A stretch of DNA of 64,000 nucleotides from the NCBI RefSeq assembly GCF_000342165.1, contig NZ_AMRV01000005.1:124001-188000 (forward strand). Reading direction: 5' to 3'. Both the position numbers and the translations under genes were made by a program. Under the pieces are notes generated by a model. It did no database searches and had not been told where the DNA came from. It saw only the letters and a program-made list of their open reading frames with translations. Below are positions 23,158-31,922 of the stretch, piece by piece (the first letter of the stretch is position 1; each line of letters starts with the position of its first letter). Source of the stretch: Pacificimonas flava (GTDB lineage: Bacteria; Pseudomonadota; Alphaproteobacteria; Sphingomonadales; Sphingomonadaceae).

Positions 23158-23933
23158 GTGCACTGCACGTAGAGGGCCTTGGCTACAGCGCCGGTGGCCG
23201 CGCTCTGGTGACGGACGCAAGCTTTGCTTTGCAGCCCGGCAGTTTCACCATGCTGATCGGCCCAAACGGGTCGGGCAAGACGACGCTGATCCGCCTCGCC
23301 CTCGGGTTGTTGAAACCGGATACGGGAACCGCCCGGCTAGCGGGCGAGGACGTGCAGCGCCTTTCTATGCGCCAGCGCGCGCTGCGCGCGGCTTATCTGC
23401 CGCAAAGCCGGCCGCTCGCCTGGCCGCAGCCTGTGATCGATCTCGTCGCGCTCGGCCGCTTTGCCTATGGCGGAGGGCCGGGGCGGTTGGCCGGCGATGA
23501 TGCCATCGCCGTCGAGAAGGCTGTCGCCGCCTGCCGCTTGCAGCCCCTTCTGCACCGGTCGGCCGACACTTTGTCCGGCGGCGAGCTTGCGCGCGTGCAT
23601 CTGGCGCGGGCGATGGCGACGGAGGCGCCGTTGATTGTCGCGGACGAACCCGCCGCCGCGCTCGACGTGCGGTATCAGCACGAGGTGATGCAGCTGTTCG
23701 CGAATGCCACCGGAGCGGGACGAGCGGTCCTGGCGGTCGTTCACGACCTGACGCTGGCCGCGCGCTATGCGGATCGGCTGATCTGGATGAGCGAAGGGCA
23801 CATCGTCGCCGACGGAACGCCGGCGGACACGATGACCGCCGAGCGGCTGCGGTCGGTGTTCGTCGTCGAGGCGGACGTTGCAGTGGGCGCGAGTGGAGAC
23901 GTGTCCGTCGAGATCGCCGGACCCGCCGCGTGA
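23154..23933 (+). CDS. btuD: Corrinoid ABC transporter ATP-binding protein BtuD
   Basis: 259 residues. Walker A GPNGSGKTT near residue 38, signature LSGGELARVHLARAMA, Walker B LIVADEPAAALD and switch His in AVVHDLTLAARYAD are all present. It powers the BtuC channel. Start (ATGA) and end (GTGA with cobQ) both overlap neighbouring genes, showing a continuous translationally coupled run from btuF to cobD. Confidence 0.94.
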   Translation: MSALHVEGLGYSAGGRALVTDASFALQPGSFTMLIGPNGSGKTTLIRLALGLLKPDTGTARLAGEDVQRLSMRQRALRAAYLPQSRPLAWPQPVIDLVALGRFAYGGGPGRLAGDDAIAVEKAVAACRLQPLLHRSADTLSGGELARVHLARAMATEAPLIVADEPAAALDVRYQHEVMQLFANATGAGRAVLAVVHDLTLAARYADRLIWMSEGHIVADGTPADTMTAERLRSVFVVEADVAVGASGDVSVEIAGPAA

Positions 23934-25405
23934 CGCGCGCCCTGATGCTGCAGGGCACCGGGTCGGACGTCGGCAAGTCGCTGATGGTCGCGGGCCTCTG
24001 CCGGCTCGCGCGGCGGCGCGGCGTATCCGTGGCGCCCTTCAAGCCGCAAAACATGTCGAACAACGCGGCGGCATGCCCGGGCGGGGGCGAGATCGGCCGG
24101 GCCCAGGCCTTGCAGGCGCGGGCCGCCGGCATTCCGCCGACGGTGGAGATGAACCCGGTCCTTCTGAAACCGGAAAGCGACCGCCGCGCGCAGCTGGTCC
24201 TGCATGGCCGCGCGCGGGGCCGAGACGAGGCCGCCGCCTATATGGCGCGCCGAGGAACGCTTCTGCCGGAAGTGCTGAGGGCCTTTCGCGCCCTGTCAGA
24301 GCGGCACGACCTGATCCTGGTTGAGGGGGCGGGAAGTCCCGCCGAAGTCAATCTGCGTCAGGGCGATATTGCGAATATGGGCTTTGCGCAGGCGGCAGGC
24401 GTTCCCGTCTGCCTGGTCGCCGACATCGACCGCGGCGGCGTCATTGCCTCGCTGGTGGGAACGCAGGCAGTGCTGGAGGCGGAGGATGCATCGCGCATAG
24501 CGGGCTTCCTGATCAACCGGTTCCGGGGTGACCCCGCCCTGTTCGATGCGGGCGTGCGCACGATCGAGCATCGCACCGGCTGGCGGTGTTTCGGTGTGGT
24601 GCCCTGGCTGGGGTCGGCGGCGCGCCTGCCGGCCGAGGATGCCGTGGTGCTGGAGCGGCGGCCGGCGCCGGATGACCGCCTGCACGTTGCGGTACCGCTG
24701 CTCTCCCGCATCAGCAATTTCGACGACCTCGATCCCCTGCGCGCCGAACCCGGCGTCCGAGTGGATTTCGTGCCGCCCGGACGACCGCTGCCGCGCAGCG
24801 CGGACGCCATTATCCTGTGTGGTACGAAGTCGACGGTGGGCGATCTTGCCATGCTGACGGCGGAGGGTTGGCACCACGATATCCATGCGCACGTCCTTGC
24901 GGGCGGACATTTGCTGGGTCTATGCGGCGGTTTTCAGATGATGGGCGGCTCCGTACGGGATCCCACAGGCTCCGATGGCAGCGTGAGCAGCGCGATCGGC
25001 CTCGGCCTGTTCGACATGGAAACGGAGATGCTGCCGAAAAAGATCGTCCGCTCCGTTCAGGGCCGGACGGAGGGAATGCCGGGCGCCGGCGCGCGGGTTG
25101 CGGGATACGAGATCCATACCGGCCGCTCGCACGGTCCGGCATTGTCCGCGCCGCTTCTGCGATTCGACGATGGCCGGCTCGACGGGTCGGTGGCGGCCGG
25201 CGGCCGTATACTCGGCACCTATATGCATGGCCTGTTCGCAAGCGATGCCTTTCGCCGGCAGTGGCTGGAAAGTATCCGAAGCGGCACCGCGTCGGCTGCC
25301 GACTATGAACAGTCGGTGGAGCAGGCGCTCGACGATCTGGCGGACGGCATGGAAGCGGCGCTGGACATCGATGCCCTTTTGGCGCTTGCGGCATCGGTGC
25401 GATGA
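23930..25405 (+). CDS. cobQ: Cobyric acid synthase CobQ (glutamine-hydrolysing)
   Basis: 491 residues. The N-terminal dethiobiotin-synthetase-like domain has the P-loop LQGTGSDVGKSLMVAGLCRL and FKPQNMSNNAA; the C-terminal class I glutaminase domain has the nucleophile in GLCGGFQMMGG and the His in YMHGLFASDAF. CobQ amidates four side chains of adenosylcobyrinic acid diamide to give cobyric acid. The GTG at 23930 overlaps the btuD stop. CobQ is notable here because no cbiA/cobB (diamide formation) or corrin-ring gene is in the window; either those genes lie elsewhere or the enzyme processes imported precursors. Confidence 0.95.
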   Translation: MTRALMLQGTGSDVGKSLMVAGLCRLARRRGVSVAPFKPQNMSNNAAACPGGGEIGRAQALQARAAGIPPTVEMNPVLLKPESDRRAQLVLHGRARGRDEAAAYMARRGTLLPEVLRAFRALSERHDLILVEGAGSPAEVNLRQGDIANMGFAQAAGVPVCLVADIDRGGVIASLVGTQAVLEAEDASRIAGFLINRFRGDPALFDAGVRTIEHRTGWRCFGVVPWLGSAARLPAEDAVVLERRPAPDDRLHVAVPLLSRISNFDDLDPLRAEPGVRVDFVPPGRPLPRSADAIILCGTKSTVGDLAMLTAEGWHHDIHAHVLAGGHLLGLCGGFQMMGGSVRDPTGSDGSVSSAIGLGLFDMETEMLPKKIVRSVQGRTEGMPGAGARVAGYEIHTGRSHGPALSAPLLRFDDGRLDGSVAAGGRILGTYMHGLFASDAFRRQWLESIRSGTASAADYEQSVEQALDDLADGMEAALDIDALLALAASVR

Positions 25406-26346
25406 ATTTGCCGCTTCTGATGCTGGGGGGTCTGGCGCTGGAAGTCGCCACCGGCCTTTCCGACCGGCTCGGACGAACGCCGCTGCACCCCGTGCGCGCG
25501 TTCGGTGCTTTGGCCGGGCGTGTCGAGCGCAGCACGAACCGCGCGGCTTCCTCGCGCCTCACGCGCATTCTTCTGGGCGATGCTTGTACGGCTGCGCTCG
25601 TATTCCTCGCGGCGGCCGCAGGTTTTGTCGTTCAGGGCGCGCTGCCATGCGGTTGGCGCGGCACCGCAGCGGGGGCAATCCTTGCCGCGAGCCTGCTTGC
25701 GGCGCGATCGCTGCACGGACACGTTGCGGCGGTCGCATCCGCCTATAGGAACGACGGCCTTTCCGCCGCGCGCCACCGTGTCGGCCGCATCGTCGGGCGG
25801 CATACCGACCATATGGACGAGGCCGCCGCTGCGCGCGCGGCAATCGAGAGCTTGGCGGAGAATGCCTCCGACGGGGTCTTGGCGCCGCTGTTCTGGGGCG
25901 CGCTTTTCGGCCTGCCGGGGCTCGCCGCGTACAAGGCTGTGAATACGCTCGACTCGATGATCGGACATCGCAGTGCGCGCTACGAGGCGTATGGGAAGGT
26001 CGCTGCACGCCTCGACGACGCCGCGAACTGGATTCCGGCGCGTCTGACGGCGCTACTGATCGCAGCCGCCGCCGGACAGATGCCTCCCGTGGGGCGGCTG
26101 CGCCGGGAGGCGGCGGCGCACCGTTCGCCGAATGCCGGTTGGCCCGAAGCGGCGATGGCTCATGCGCTCGGAATCGTGTTGTCGGGTCCCCGTCATTATC
26201 CGGAGGGGCCGAGTGACGATCCCTGGCTCAACGCGGCGGGGCAACCGGCATCGATGGCCGATATCGACAGGGCGCTCGGCATCTATCGCCGGGCCGTGGG
26301 TCTTGCGGCGGCAGGGCTGCTGGTGGCGGGTCTGGCGGTTCGATGA
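25402..26346 (+). CDS. cbiB: Adenosylcobinamide-phosphate synthase CbiB
   Basis: 314 residues, inner-membrane. CbiB attaches aminopropanol phosphate to adenosylcobyric acid. Family motifs: HPVRAFGALAGRVE near residue 29, GRIVGRHTDHMDEAAAARAAIESLAEN and SDGVLAPLFWGALFGLPGLAAYKAVNTLDSM (quoted in part). Four to five hydrophobic segments are present. It is coupled at both ends (ATGA with cobQ and with the decarboxylase gene) and follows the enzyme that makes cobyric acid, so the operon order parallels the reaction order. Confidence 0.94.
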   Translation: MNLPLLMLGGLALEVATGLSDRLGRTPLHPVRAFGALAGRVERSTNRAASSRLTRILLGDACTAALVFLAAAAGFVVQGALPCGWRGTAAGAILAASLLAARSLHGHVAAVASAYRNDGLSAARHRVGRIVGRHTDHMDEAAAARAAIESLAENASDGVLAPLFWGALFGLPGLAAYKAVNTLDSMIGHRSARYEAYGKVAARLDDAANWIPARLTALLIAAAAGQMPPVGRLRREAAAHRSPNAGWPEAAMAHALGIVLSGPRHYPEGPSDDPWLNAAGQPASMADIDRALGIYRRAVGLAAAGLLVAGLAVR

Positions 26347-27353
26347 GCGAGGACCCGCATACCGCCCATGGCGGCCGGATCGATCTGATGCGGCAGGCTT
26401 TCCCCCATGCGCCGCAGCCGTGGATCGACCTGTCGACGGGCATCAACCCGCATGCGTATCCCCATGGCCCTTCCACCCATGCATATGATCGCGTTTTGCC
26501 GGAACAGATGCTGCGTACGTCCTGTGAGGCGGCGATGGCTGCACGCTTTGGCTGCGCGGCGGACGCGTGCCGTGCCGTGCCGGGAACCGAACTCGTCATC
26601 CGCCTTCTGCCGTACATCCTGCGCGAGCGGCGTGTCGCGGTGCGGCGGCCAAGCTATGCCGATCACGAGCACGCTTGGCGCAGCGCGGGCGCACGGCTGT
26701 CGCTGCACGATGATCCGCTTGAGATGGCAAAAGCGGATGACGCGTCGATCGTGGTCATCGTCAATCCGAACAATCCGGACGGGCGGGTCTGCACACGTGC
26801 GGAGGTCGCGGCGGCGCACGCTGCGCTGATGGAGCGTGGCGGCACGCTGATCGTCGATGAGGCCTATGCCGATCTGTCCCCGGACATCAGCGTCGCGGGG
26901 CGGGCAGGGGCACCGGGGCTGATCATCCTGCGGTCCTTCGGGAAGACCTATGGCCTGCCGGGTCTTCGTCTAGGCAGCGTTCTTGCCGAGGCGAAGGTGC
27001 TGCGCCGGCTCGATGCGCTTCTCGGGCATTGGGCCGTGTCCGGCGCCGCGCTGCGAACCGGGCAGCAAGCCTATGGCGATACCGGGTGGCTGCGCCGCAC
27101 AGCCGCGCAGGTTCGGCGCGAAAGCGATGAACTGCGGCTGGTCCTGAACCGAGCCGGCCTTGTCGACAGGGGCGGAACGCTGCTCTTCCGCTACGTCCGC
27201 GCGGACGATGCTCTGGCGGTGTGGACCCAGCTTGCGGAAAAAGGGATCGCGGTGCGCCGCTTTGACAACGATCCCTATCATTTGCGTATCGGTCTGCCGG
27301 GAGATGCCAACGCGCTGGCGCGCTTGCAGGCCGCGCTCAGCCCTTCAGTTTGA
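26343..27353 (+). CDS. cobD: L-threonine-O-3-phosphate decarboxylase (CobD of Salmonella, CobC of Pseudomonas)
   Basis: 336 residues, class I/II PLP-dependent aminotransferase fold. Motifs are HGGRIDLM at the N-terminus, IDLSTGINPHAYP, VIVNPNNPDGRV, LIVDEAYADLSP and the PLP lysine in RSFGKTYGLPGLRLG. It makes the aminopropanol phosphate used by CbiB. Its start overlaps cbiB (ATGA). The 3' end overlaps the convergent cobU gene by 17 bases. Histidinol-phosphate aminotransferases are similar, but the context and the HGG-N-terminus favour the cobalamin enzyme. Confidence 0.93.
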   Translation: MSEDPHTAHGGRIDLMRQAFPHAPQPWIDLSTGINPHAYPHGPSTHAYDRVLPEQMLRTSCEAAMAARFGCAADACRAVPGTELVIRLLPYILRERRVAVRRPSYADHEHAWRSAGARLSLHDDPLEMAKADDASIVVIVNPNNPDGRVCTRAEVAAAHAALMERGGTLIVDEAYADLSPDISVAGRAGAPGLIILRSFGKTYGLPGLRLGSVLAEAKVLRRLDALLGHWAVSGAALRTGQQAYGDTGWLRRTAAQVRRESDELRLVLNRAGLVDRGGTLLFRYVRADDALAVWTQLAEKGIAVRRFDNDPYHLRIGLPGDANALARLQAALSPSV

Positions 27354-27837
27354 GCGGCAAGCCGGCAATGATCAGGTCCACGCGATCCGCCAGCCCGGCG
27401 AGACGTTGGTTCAACCGCCCCTGTTCGTCGCGAAACCGCCGGCCGAGCGGATGGTTGGGTACGATGCCGCTGCCCACCTCGTTGGAGACGAGATGGACAT
27501 TCGCCGGGCAGCAGGTCAGCGCCGCGACCAGCGTATCGACCTCGGCCTCAACCTTGTGTTCCGCCAACATCAGGTTGGACAGCCACAAGGTGCAGCAGTC
27601 GACAAGGATCGTACCGGACTGCGCCTGCGTCAGAACGGGGGCAAGGCCGAGCGGCGCTTCTATCGTCTGCCACTCCGCGCCGCGTTCCTGCCGGTGACGG
27701 ACGATGCGCTCTTCCATTTCCGCATCGAACGGCTGGGCGGTCGCGACGAAGATATGAGGGGCCTCGCCTGCCGTGGCGGCTTCGAGCGCGTGCCGACTCT
27801 TTCCGGAGCGTGCGCCGCCAAGATAGAGGCGGATCAC
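27337..27837 (-). CDS. cobU: Adenosylcobinamide kinase / guanylyltransferase CobU (CobP)
   Basis: 166 residues. The P-loop LGGARSGKSRHAL at the N-terminus, HRQERGAEWQTIEAPLGL, VDCCTLWLSNLM and VSNEVGSGIVPNHPLGRRFRD are diagnostic. The enzyme phosphorylates adenosylcobinamide and then transfers GMP, preparing the substrate of CobS. The GTG at 27837 overlaps the stop of the DUF1289 gene (GTGA). It runs opposite to the main cob operon and overlaps its last gene tail-to-tail by 17 bases, so it probably has separate expression. Confidence 0.94.
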   Translation of the reverse strand: MIRLYLGGARSGKSRHALEAATAGEAPHIFVATAQPFDAEMEERIVRHRQERGAEWQTIEAPLGLAPVLTQAQSGTILVDCCTLWLSNLMLAEHKVEAEVDTLVAALTCCPANVHLVSNEVGSGIVPNHPLGRRFRDEQGRLNQRLAGLADRVDLIIAGLPLKLKG

Positions 27838-28073
27838 GTGTCCCACTCCGCACGCGTTTCGTTCAGTCGGCGCATGATGACCTGCCGCTCGGCATCGTCC
27901 ATCGTGGACCAACCGGCAATCTCCGCCAGCGTTCTGCCGCACCCGGTACAAATGTGCCGCTCCTTGTCGAGAGCGCAGACACCGATGCAGGGCGACAGGC
28001 TCGATGCAGATGGGGGCGGGACAGAGGGCACCCGATCTTCAAGACAGGAAGGCGCCGGGCGCGCAAGATACAT
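27834..28073 (-). CDS. DUF1289 small zinc-binding-type protein
   Basis: 79 residues. The DUF1289 core SPCIGVCALDKERHICTGCGRTLAEIAGW (shown here only in part: CIGVC, CTGC) has four Cys arranged as a probable metal or Fe-S site, followed by an amphipathic helix with MDDAERQVIMRRL. The function of the family is unknown. The stop overlaps the cobU start. The start is uncertain: the ATG at 28073 has GGAGAGGG only at a long distance, and an in-frame GTG lies at 28031 just before the conserved core. Confidence 0.75.
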   Translation of the reverse strand: MYLARPAPSCLEDRVPSVPPPSASSLSPCIGVCALDKERHICTGCGRTLAEIAGWSTMDDAERQVIMRRLNETRAEWDT

Positions 28074-28098
28074 GAGCGTCCGGCCCGGCGCCCTCTCC

Positions 28099-29043
28099 TC
28101 AAAAGGAGAAGGGTTCGGTCGCGCGGTGCTCACCAAGCAGAAACGCATCGGCGACCAGTTCCAGCGGCGACAGGTCGACGTCGGAACGACCTTCGCGCAC
28201 CAAGGTCGCGAAATGCGCGTAGAGATGCGGATATTCTCCTGAATCTTCCGAAGCCGGCTGTCTCTCTCCGCCCAGCGTCATGGCTCCGGCCCCCTCGATG
28301 AGTGACAGGGTTTCGCCGGCGGCATCTTCCAGATGGATGGACCAGGTCTGTTCGCCCGTTTGCAGGAAATCGAAATCGGCGGAGAAAGCCGCGTCGCCGC
28401 TCGTTCCCTGCAATGTCGCCGCTATGGGCGCGCCGCGTCCCCTTGGCACGTCCAGCGTCGCAGCAGACAGAACTACGCTCTTCGGCAGGATGGCGGTCAA
28501 GATCGAGAGCGCGTTGATGCCCGGATCGAAGACACCGAAACCCCCGGCCTCCAGAATCCATTCCTGTCCGGGGTGCCATTGGCGAATGTCTTCGCGCCAC
28601 TCGACATGAATGCGTGAAACCTGCCGTTCGGCACACCATGAGCGGGCATCCTCGACATGCCGTGCCGCACGCGAATGCCAACTGGTGTAGAAGGGGATCC
28701 CCGCAATTTCTGCGGCGCGGGTCATCGCCCGTGCCTCCGACAGGGTGGCGGCGGGCGGCTTCTCGATCATCACCGCCAAGCCCGCGGCGATGGCAGGGGA
28801 CACAAGATCGTGCCGGCCGACCGGCGGCGTGCAGAACGACACCGCATCGAGGTCGTGTCCTGCGGCCAGCATCTCCTCGATCGTTCGGTAGCCGGGAACG
28901 CCGTCCACCGAAGCGGAACGGCTGGCCGTCGCGGCGAGTTCGAAATCCGGGGAGGCGTTGATCGCCGGTATATGCTGATCGCGGGCGATCTTTCCTATGC
29001 CCACCAGGCCCAGCCGGATCGGCCGCGCGGATGCCTCGCTCAT
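28099..29043 (-). CDS. D-galactose 1-dehydrogenase, Gfo/Idh/MocA family
   Basis: 314 residues. The Rossmann motif LGLVGIGKIARDQHIPAI opens the protein, followed by AVSFCTPPVGRHDL and the catalytic EKPPA motif. The C-terminal half resembles sugar dehydrogenases of the galactose/arabinose dehydrogenase group (WREDIRQWHPGQEWILEAGG, GVFDPGINALSIL). It would oxidise D-galactose to galactonolactone with NAD(P)+. I took the ATG at 29043, with GGAGG four to five bases upstream; ATGs at 29046 and 29055 are close. It diverges from the dehydratase gene, and the AT-rich region between them carries a motif shared with the transporter promoter. Confidence 0.87.
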   Translation of the reverse strand: MSEASARPIRLGLVGIGKIARDQHIPAINASPDFELAATASRSASVDGVPGYRTIEEMLAAGHDLDAVSFCTPPVGRHDLVSPAIAAGLAVMIEKPPAATLSEARAMTRAAEIAGIPFYTSWHSRAARHVEDARSWCAERQVSRIHVEWREDIRQWHPGQEWILEAGGFGVFDPGINALSILTAILPKSVVLSAATLDVPRGRGAPIAATLQGTSGDAAFSADFDFLQTGEQTWSIHLEDAAGETLSLIEGAGAMTLGGERQPASEDSGEYPHLYAHFATLVREGRSDVDLSPLELVADAFLLGEHRATEPFSF

Positions 29044-29070
29044 CATACCTCCCATTTCACAAAGGTTCTT

Positions 29071-29096
29071 TTATAATATTTATATGTTTCTAGCTG
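29071..29096. promoter_or_regulatory. AT-rich motif in the galactose-dehydrogenase/dehydratase divergent promoter
   Basis: Read on the minus strand, this region contains CTAGA followed nine bases later by ATATTATAAA and then AGAAC. The 10-mer ATATTATAAA and the CTAGA are repeated upstream of the symporter gene (31830-31860). On the plus strand it includes a perfect TATAAT (29072-29077). It is a candidate promoter plus binding site for the GntR regulator of the cluster. Confidence 0.5.
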
Positions 29097-29171
29097 CGGC
29101 CAGTATCGTTATCAAGGATTGGCGGTCTATGGGCCGAAAATGTGAGTTGGAAGAGCGCAAAGGGCCGAATC

Positions 29172-30977
29172 ATGGGTAATCGCCAGGATAGCAAGCAGGG
29201 TGGACTGCGATCGCGGGCCTGGTTCGACAATCCCGAGAACCCTGACATGACCGCGCTCTACGTCGAACGCTATCTGAACTACGGCCTCAGCCTAGAGGAG
29301 CTTCAGTCCGGCCGGCCGATCATCGGCATAGCCCAGACCGGCAGCGATCTGGTGCCCTGCAACCGCCATCACATCGTTCTTGCCGAGCGCGTGAAGGACG
29401 GCATTCGCGAGGCGGGGGGCATTCCGATCGAATTTCCCGTCCATCCGATCCAGGAAACGGGCAAGCGCCCCACGGCGGGTCTGGACCGGAATCTCGCCTA
29501 TCTCAGCCTGGTCGAGACCCTCTACGGCTATCCGCTCGACGGGGCGGTGCTGACCATCGGCTGCGACAAGACCACCCCCTCCGCCCTGATGGCCGCCGCG
29601 ACAGTGAACATTCCCGCCATCGCGCTTTCCGTGGGGCCGATGCTGAATGGCTGGTACAAGGGGCGGCGGACCGGTTCCGGCACGATCGTCTGGCGCGCGC
29701 GGGAAATGCTGGCCGCGGGCGAAATCGACTATAAGGGGTTTGTCGAGCTCGTAGCCTCCTCGGCGCCGTCCACCGGCTATTGCAACACCATGGGCACGGC
29801 GACGACGATGAATTCCCTGACGGAGGCGCTCGGCATGTCGCTGCCCGGTTCGGCCGCCATCCCTGCGCCGTACCGCGACCGTCAGCAATGTGCATGGGAG
29901 ACCGGGCGGCAGATCGTCGAGATGGTGAAGGCTGATCGCAAACCGTCCGACGTCATGACGCGCGCGGCCTTCCTGAATGCGATACGCGTCAATTCGGCCA
30001 TTGGCGGCTCGACGAACGCGCCCATTCATCTGAATGCCATTGCCCGGCACATGGGCGTCGAACTGTCCTTGTCGGATTGGGAGGAGTACGGTGCGGATGT
30101 GCCGCTGCTCGTCAACCTGCAGCCGGCCGGCGAGTATCTCGGTGAGGATTATTACCGCGCCGGCGGCGTCCCGGCCGTCATGGGCGAACTCCTGCGCGCA
30201 GGATTGCTGGAAGAGGGCGCGCTGACCGTCAACGGACGGACTGCCGCAGAGAATGTCGCAGAGGCGCCGATCGAGAATGAGGATGTCATCCGGCCGTTCT
30301 CGCGCCCGCTTCTCGAGGCTGCGGGACTTACGGTCCTCAGCGGCAATCTGTTCGACAGCGCGGTCATGAAGCGCAGCGTCATTTCCGATGCGTTTCGCAG
30401 GGCCTATCTCAGCAATCCGGACGATCCGGACGCGTTCGAGGGGCGGGCCGTCGTCTTTGATGGGCCGGAGGATTATCACGGCCGCATCGACGATCCGGCG
30501 CTCGGGATCGATATCGATACCATCCTCGTCATGCGCGGCGCGGGGCCGATCGGCTATCCGGGCGGCGCGGAGGTCGTGAACATGCGTCCGCCGTCCTATC
30601 TGATCGAGAAGGGCATCACCGCGCTTCCCTGTATCGGTGACGGCCGGCAGTCCGGTACCAGCGGCTCACCCAGCATCTTGAACGCAGCGCCCGAAGCCGC
30701 GGCGCAGGGTGGCCTCGCCCGGCTGCGCACCGGGGACCGGATTCGCATCGATTTGCGGCAACACCGGGTCGATGCGCTGGTCGAGGCGGACGAATGGGGC
30801 CGGCGCGGTGAGGAGGTCGAAAAGGCCATGGCCGGCTTCACGCCCCGCTCGCAGACACCCTGGCAGGAAATCCAGCGCGGCCTGACCGGCCAGTTCGACA
30901 CGGGCGCAGTGCTGGAGGATGCCGTCTCCTTCCAGCGGATCGCACAGCAGCGAGGTTTGCCGCGCGACAGCCATTGA
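29172..30977 (+). CDS. IlvD/Edd-family sugar-acid dehydratase (probable galactonate dehydratase)
   Basis: 601 residues. The IlvD/Edd signature is clear: DLVPCNRHH near residue 55, [15 protein letters not shown], and [20 protein letters not shown], providing Cys residues for the Fe-S cluster; the C-terminal domain has [14 protein letters not shown] and [16 protein letters not shown]. Subfamily features place it with sugar-acid dehydratases (arabonate/xylonate/galactonate) rather than amino-acid-pathway IlvD. With the other genes here the expected product is 2-keto-3-deoxygalactonate. Galactonate dehydratases of the DgoD type belong to the enolase superfamily, so this would be a non-homologous replacement. 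ATG at 29172 follows AAAGGG; GTG at 29142 is possible. Confidence 0.88.
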   Translation: MGNRQDSKQGGLRSRAWFDNPENPDMTALYVERYLNYGLSLEELQSGRPIIGIAQTGSDLVPCNRHHIVLAERVKDGIREAGGIPIEFPVHPIQETGKRPTAGLDRNLAYLSLVETLYGYPLDGAVLTIGCDKTTPSALMAAATVNIPAIALSVGPMLNGWYKGRRTGSGTIVWRAREMLAAGEIDYKGFVELVASSAPSTGYCNTMGTATTMNSLTEALGMSLPGSAAIPAPYRDRQQCAWETGRQIVEMVKADRKPSDVMTRAAFLNAIRVNSAIGGSTNAPIHLNAIARHMGVELSLSDWEEYGADVPLLVNLQPAGEYLGEDYYRAGGVPAVMGELLRAGLLEEGALTVNGRTAAENVAEAPIENEDVIRPFSRPLLEAAGLTVLSGNLFDSAVMKRSVISDAFRRAYLSNPDDPDAFEGRAVVFDGPEDYHGRIDDPALGIDIDTILVMRGAGPIGYPGGAEVVNMRPPSYLIEKGITALPCIGDGRQSGTSGSPSILNAAPEAAAQGGLARLRTGDRIRIDLRQHRVDALVEADEWGRRGEEVEKAMAGFTPRSQTPWQEIQRGLTGQFDTGAVLEDAVSFQRIAQQRGLPRDSH

Positions 30978-31004
30978 CGCGCGCCGGGGCCGGTCTTTGG
31001 TTTC

Positions 31005-31023
31005 CGCCGCCCACCGGGCGGCG
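31005..31023. terminator. Strong convergent hairpin between dehydratase and GntR genes
   Basis: CGCCGCCC and GGGCGGCG form a perfect 8-bp stem with a 3-base loop. It sits between two convergent stop codons (30977 and 31027), so it could end both transcripts. No T-run follows on either strand, so termination may need Rho. Confidence 0.5.
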
Positions 31024-31026
31024 CAA

Positions 31027-31776
31027 TCAGCTCAGATGTCCCTCTTCCTTTTCGGCGGAGTGGATGAGGACCAGAACCTCGCCGATGACATGCCGCATGG
31101 CGCTGCGCGCACCCTCCACGTCGTGCGCGGCGATGGCGCGCTCCACGGCGGCGTGATCGGAAATGCTGGCCGTCCGTCCCTTGATCCGGTTGGTAAAGCG
31201 GATCGACGTCTTCAGCGCGGTTTCGACGATGCCCCGAAACTGAAGGTAGAAAGGGTTCTTCGAAGCCAGCAAGACGGCATCGTGAAAGGCGATGTCGGCA
31301 TCGAGCGTGTCGTCCTCTCCCCGTTCCGCCGCGCGCATGCGTTCCAGGCCGGCCGCAATGGCGGCGAGGTCCTCCTTATCTCCGAATCGCGCGGCCAGCG
31401 CAGCCGCCTCCGGTTCGATGGCGACGCGAAGTTCGTTGAAGTGGCGCAGCAGGTCGAGCGAGAATTGCCGTTCCAGCAGCCAGCGCAGCACGTCGGGATC
31501 GAACAAATTCCATGAGCTGGCGGGCTGCACCGTGGTTCCCTGCCGCGGACGCGCGCTGAGAAGGCCCTTCGCGGTCAGCATCTTTACGGCCTCGCGCGTG
31601 ACGGAGCGGCTGACGCCATGCTGTTTCGCAAGCTCCGCTTCCGTCGGAAACGGTGTGTCGCGAAAACGGCCGGTTACGATTTCCCGGCCCAAAAGGTCGA
31701 GCAGGCCGTATGTCAGATTGCGGCCAAATTGTTGAGCGAGCGCCAGAAGCCGTCCCCTCCCTGTCGGTTCCTCCAC
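31027..31776 (-). CDS. GntR-family (FadR subfamily) transcriptional regulator
   Basis: 249 residues. The winged-helix domain occupies residues 17-85 (GLLDLLGREIVTGRF, FPTEAELAKQHGVSRSVTREAVKMLTAKGLL). The all-helical FCD ligand domain follows (LRVAIEPEAAALAARF, DIAFHDAVLLASKNPF, ISDHAAVERAIAAHDVEGARSAM), with the Asp/His residues that bind a metal and an acidic ligand. It probably senses galactonate or 2-keto-3-deoxygalactonate and controls the surrounding cluster (inference). The start is a GTG with no good ribosome site; another start cannot be excluded. It is divergent from the symporter gene. Confidence 0.92.
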   Translation of the reverse strand: MEEPTGRGRLLALAQQFGRNLTYGLLDLLGREIVTGRFRDTPFPTEAELAKQHGVSRSVTREAVKMLTAKGLLSARPRQGTTVQPASSWNLFDPDVLRWLLERQFSLDLLRHFNELRVAIEPEAAALAARFGDKEDLAAIAAGLERMRAAERGEDDTLDADIAFHDAVLLASKNPFYLQFRGIVETALKTSIRFTNRIKGRTASISDHAAVERAIAAHDVEGARSAMRHVIGEVLVLIHSAEKEEGHLS

Positions 31777-31829
31777 CGGTCCGCGACCGGCATGCCTGGA
31801 AGCTGTAACCGCCGCGTCCGCACAATGCT

Positions 31830-31860
31830 AGACATGTCAGTTAGATATTATAAATAGGAC
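31830..31860. promoter_or_regulatory. Motif shared with the galactose-dehydrogenase promoter, upstream of the symporter
   Basis: Contains CTAGA, the 8-base palindrome GACATGTC, and ATATTATAAA. CTAGA and ATATTATAAA also occur in the 29071-29096 element, with 12 instead of 9 bases between them. It lies in the GntR/symporter divergent region and is a candidate GntR operator with an embedded -10. Confidence 0.5.
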
Positions 31861-31922
31861 AATCACCAAGACCGGAGCGCGTGGATCGGCTCCACCATGC
31901 TCATCCCGGGGAGGAGCCGTAA

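Noticed and set aside
24296-24910. Minus-strand open frames inside cobQ and similar frames inside other cob genes
   Set aside because: They are shadows of well-supported plus-strand enzymes and lack any recognisable domain.
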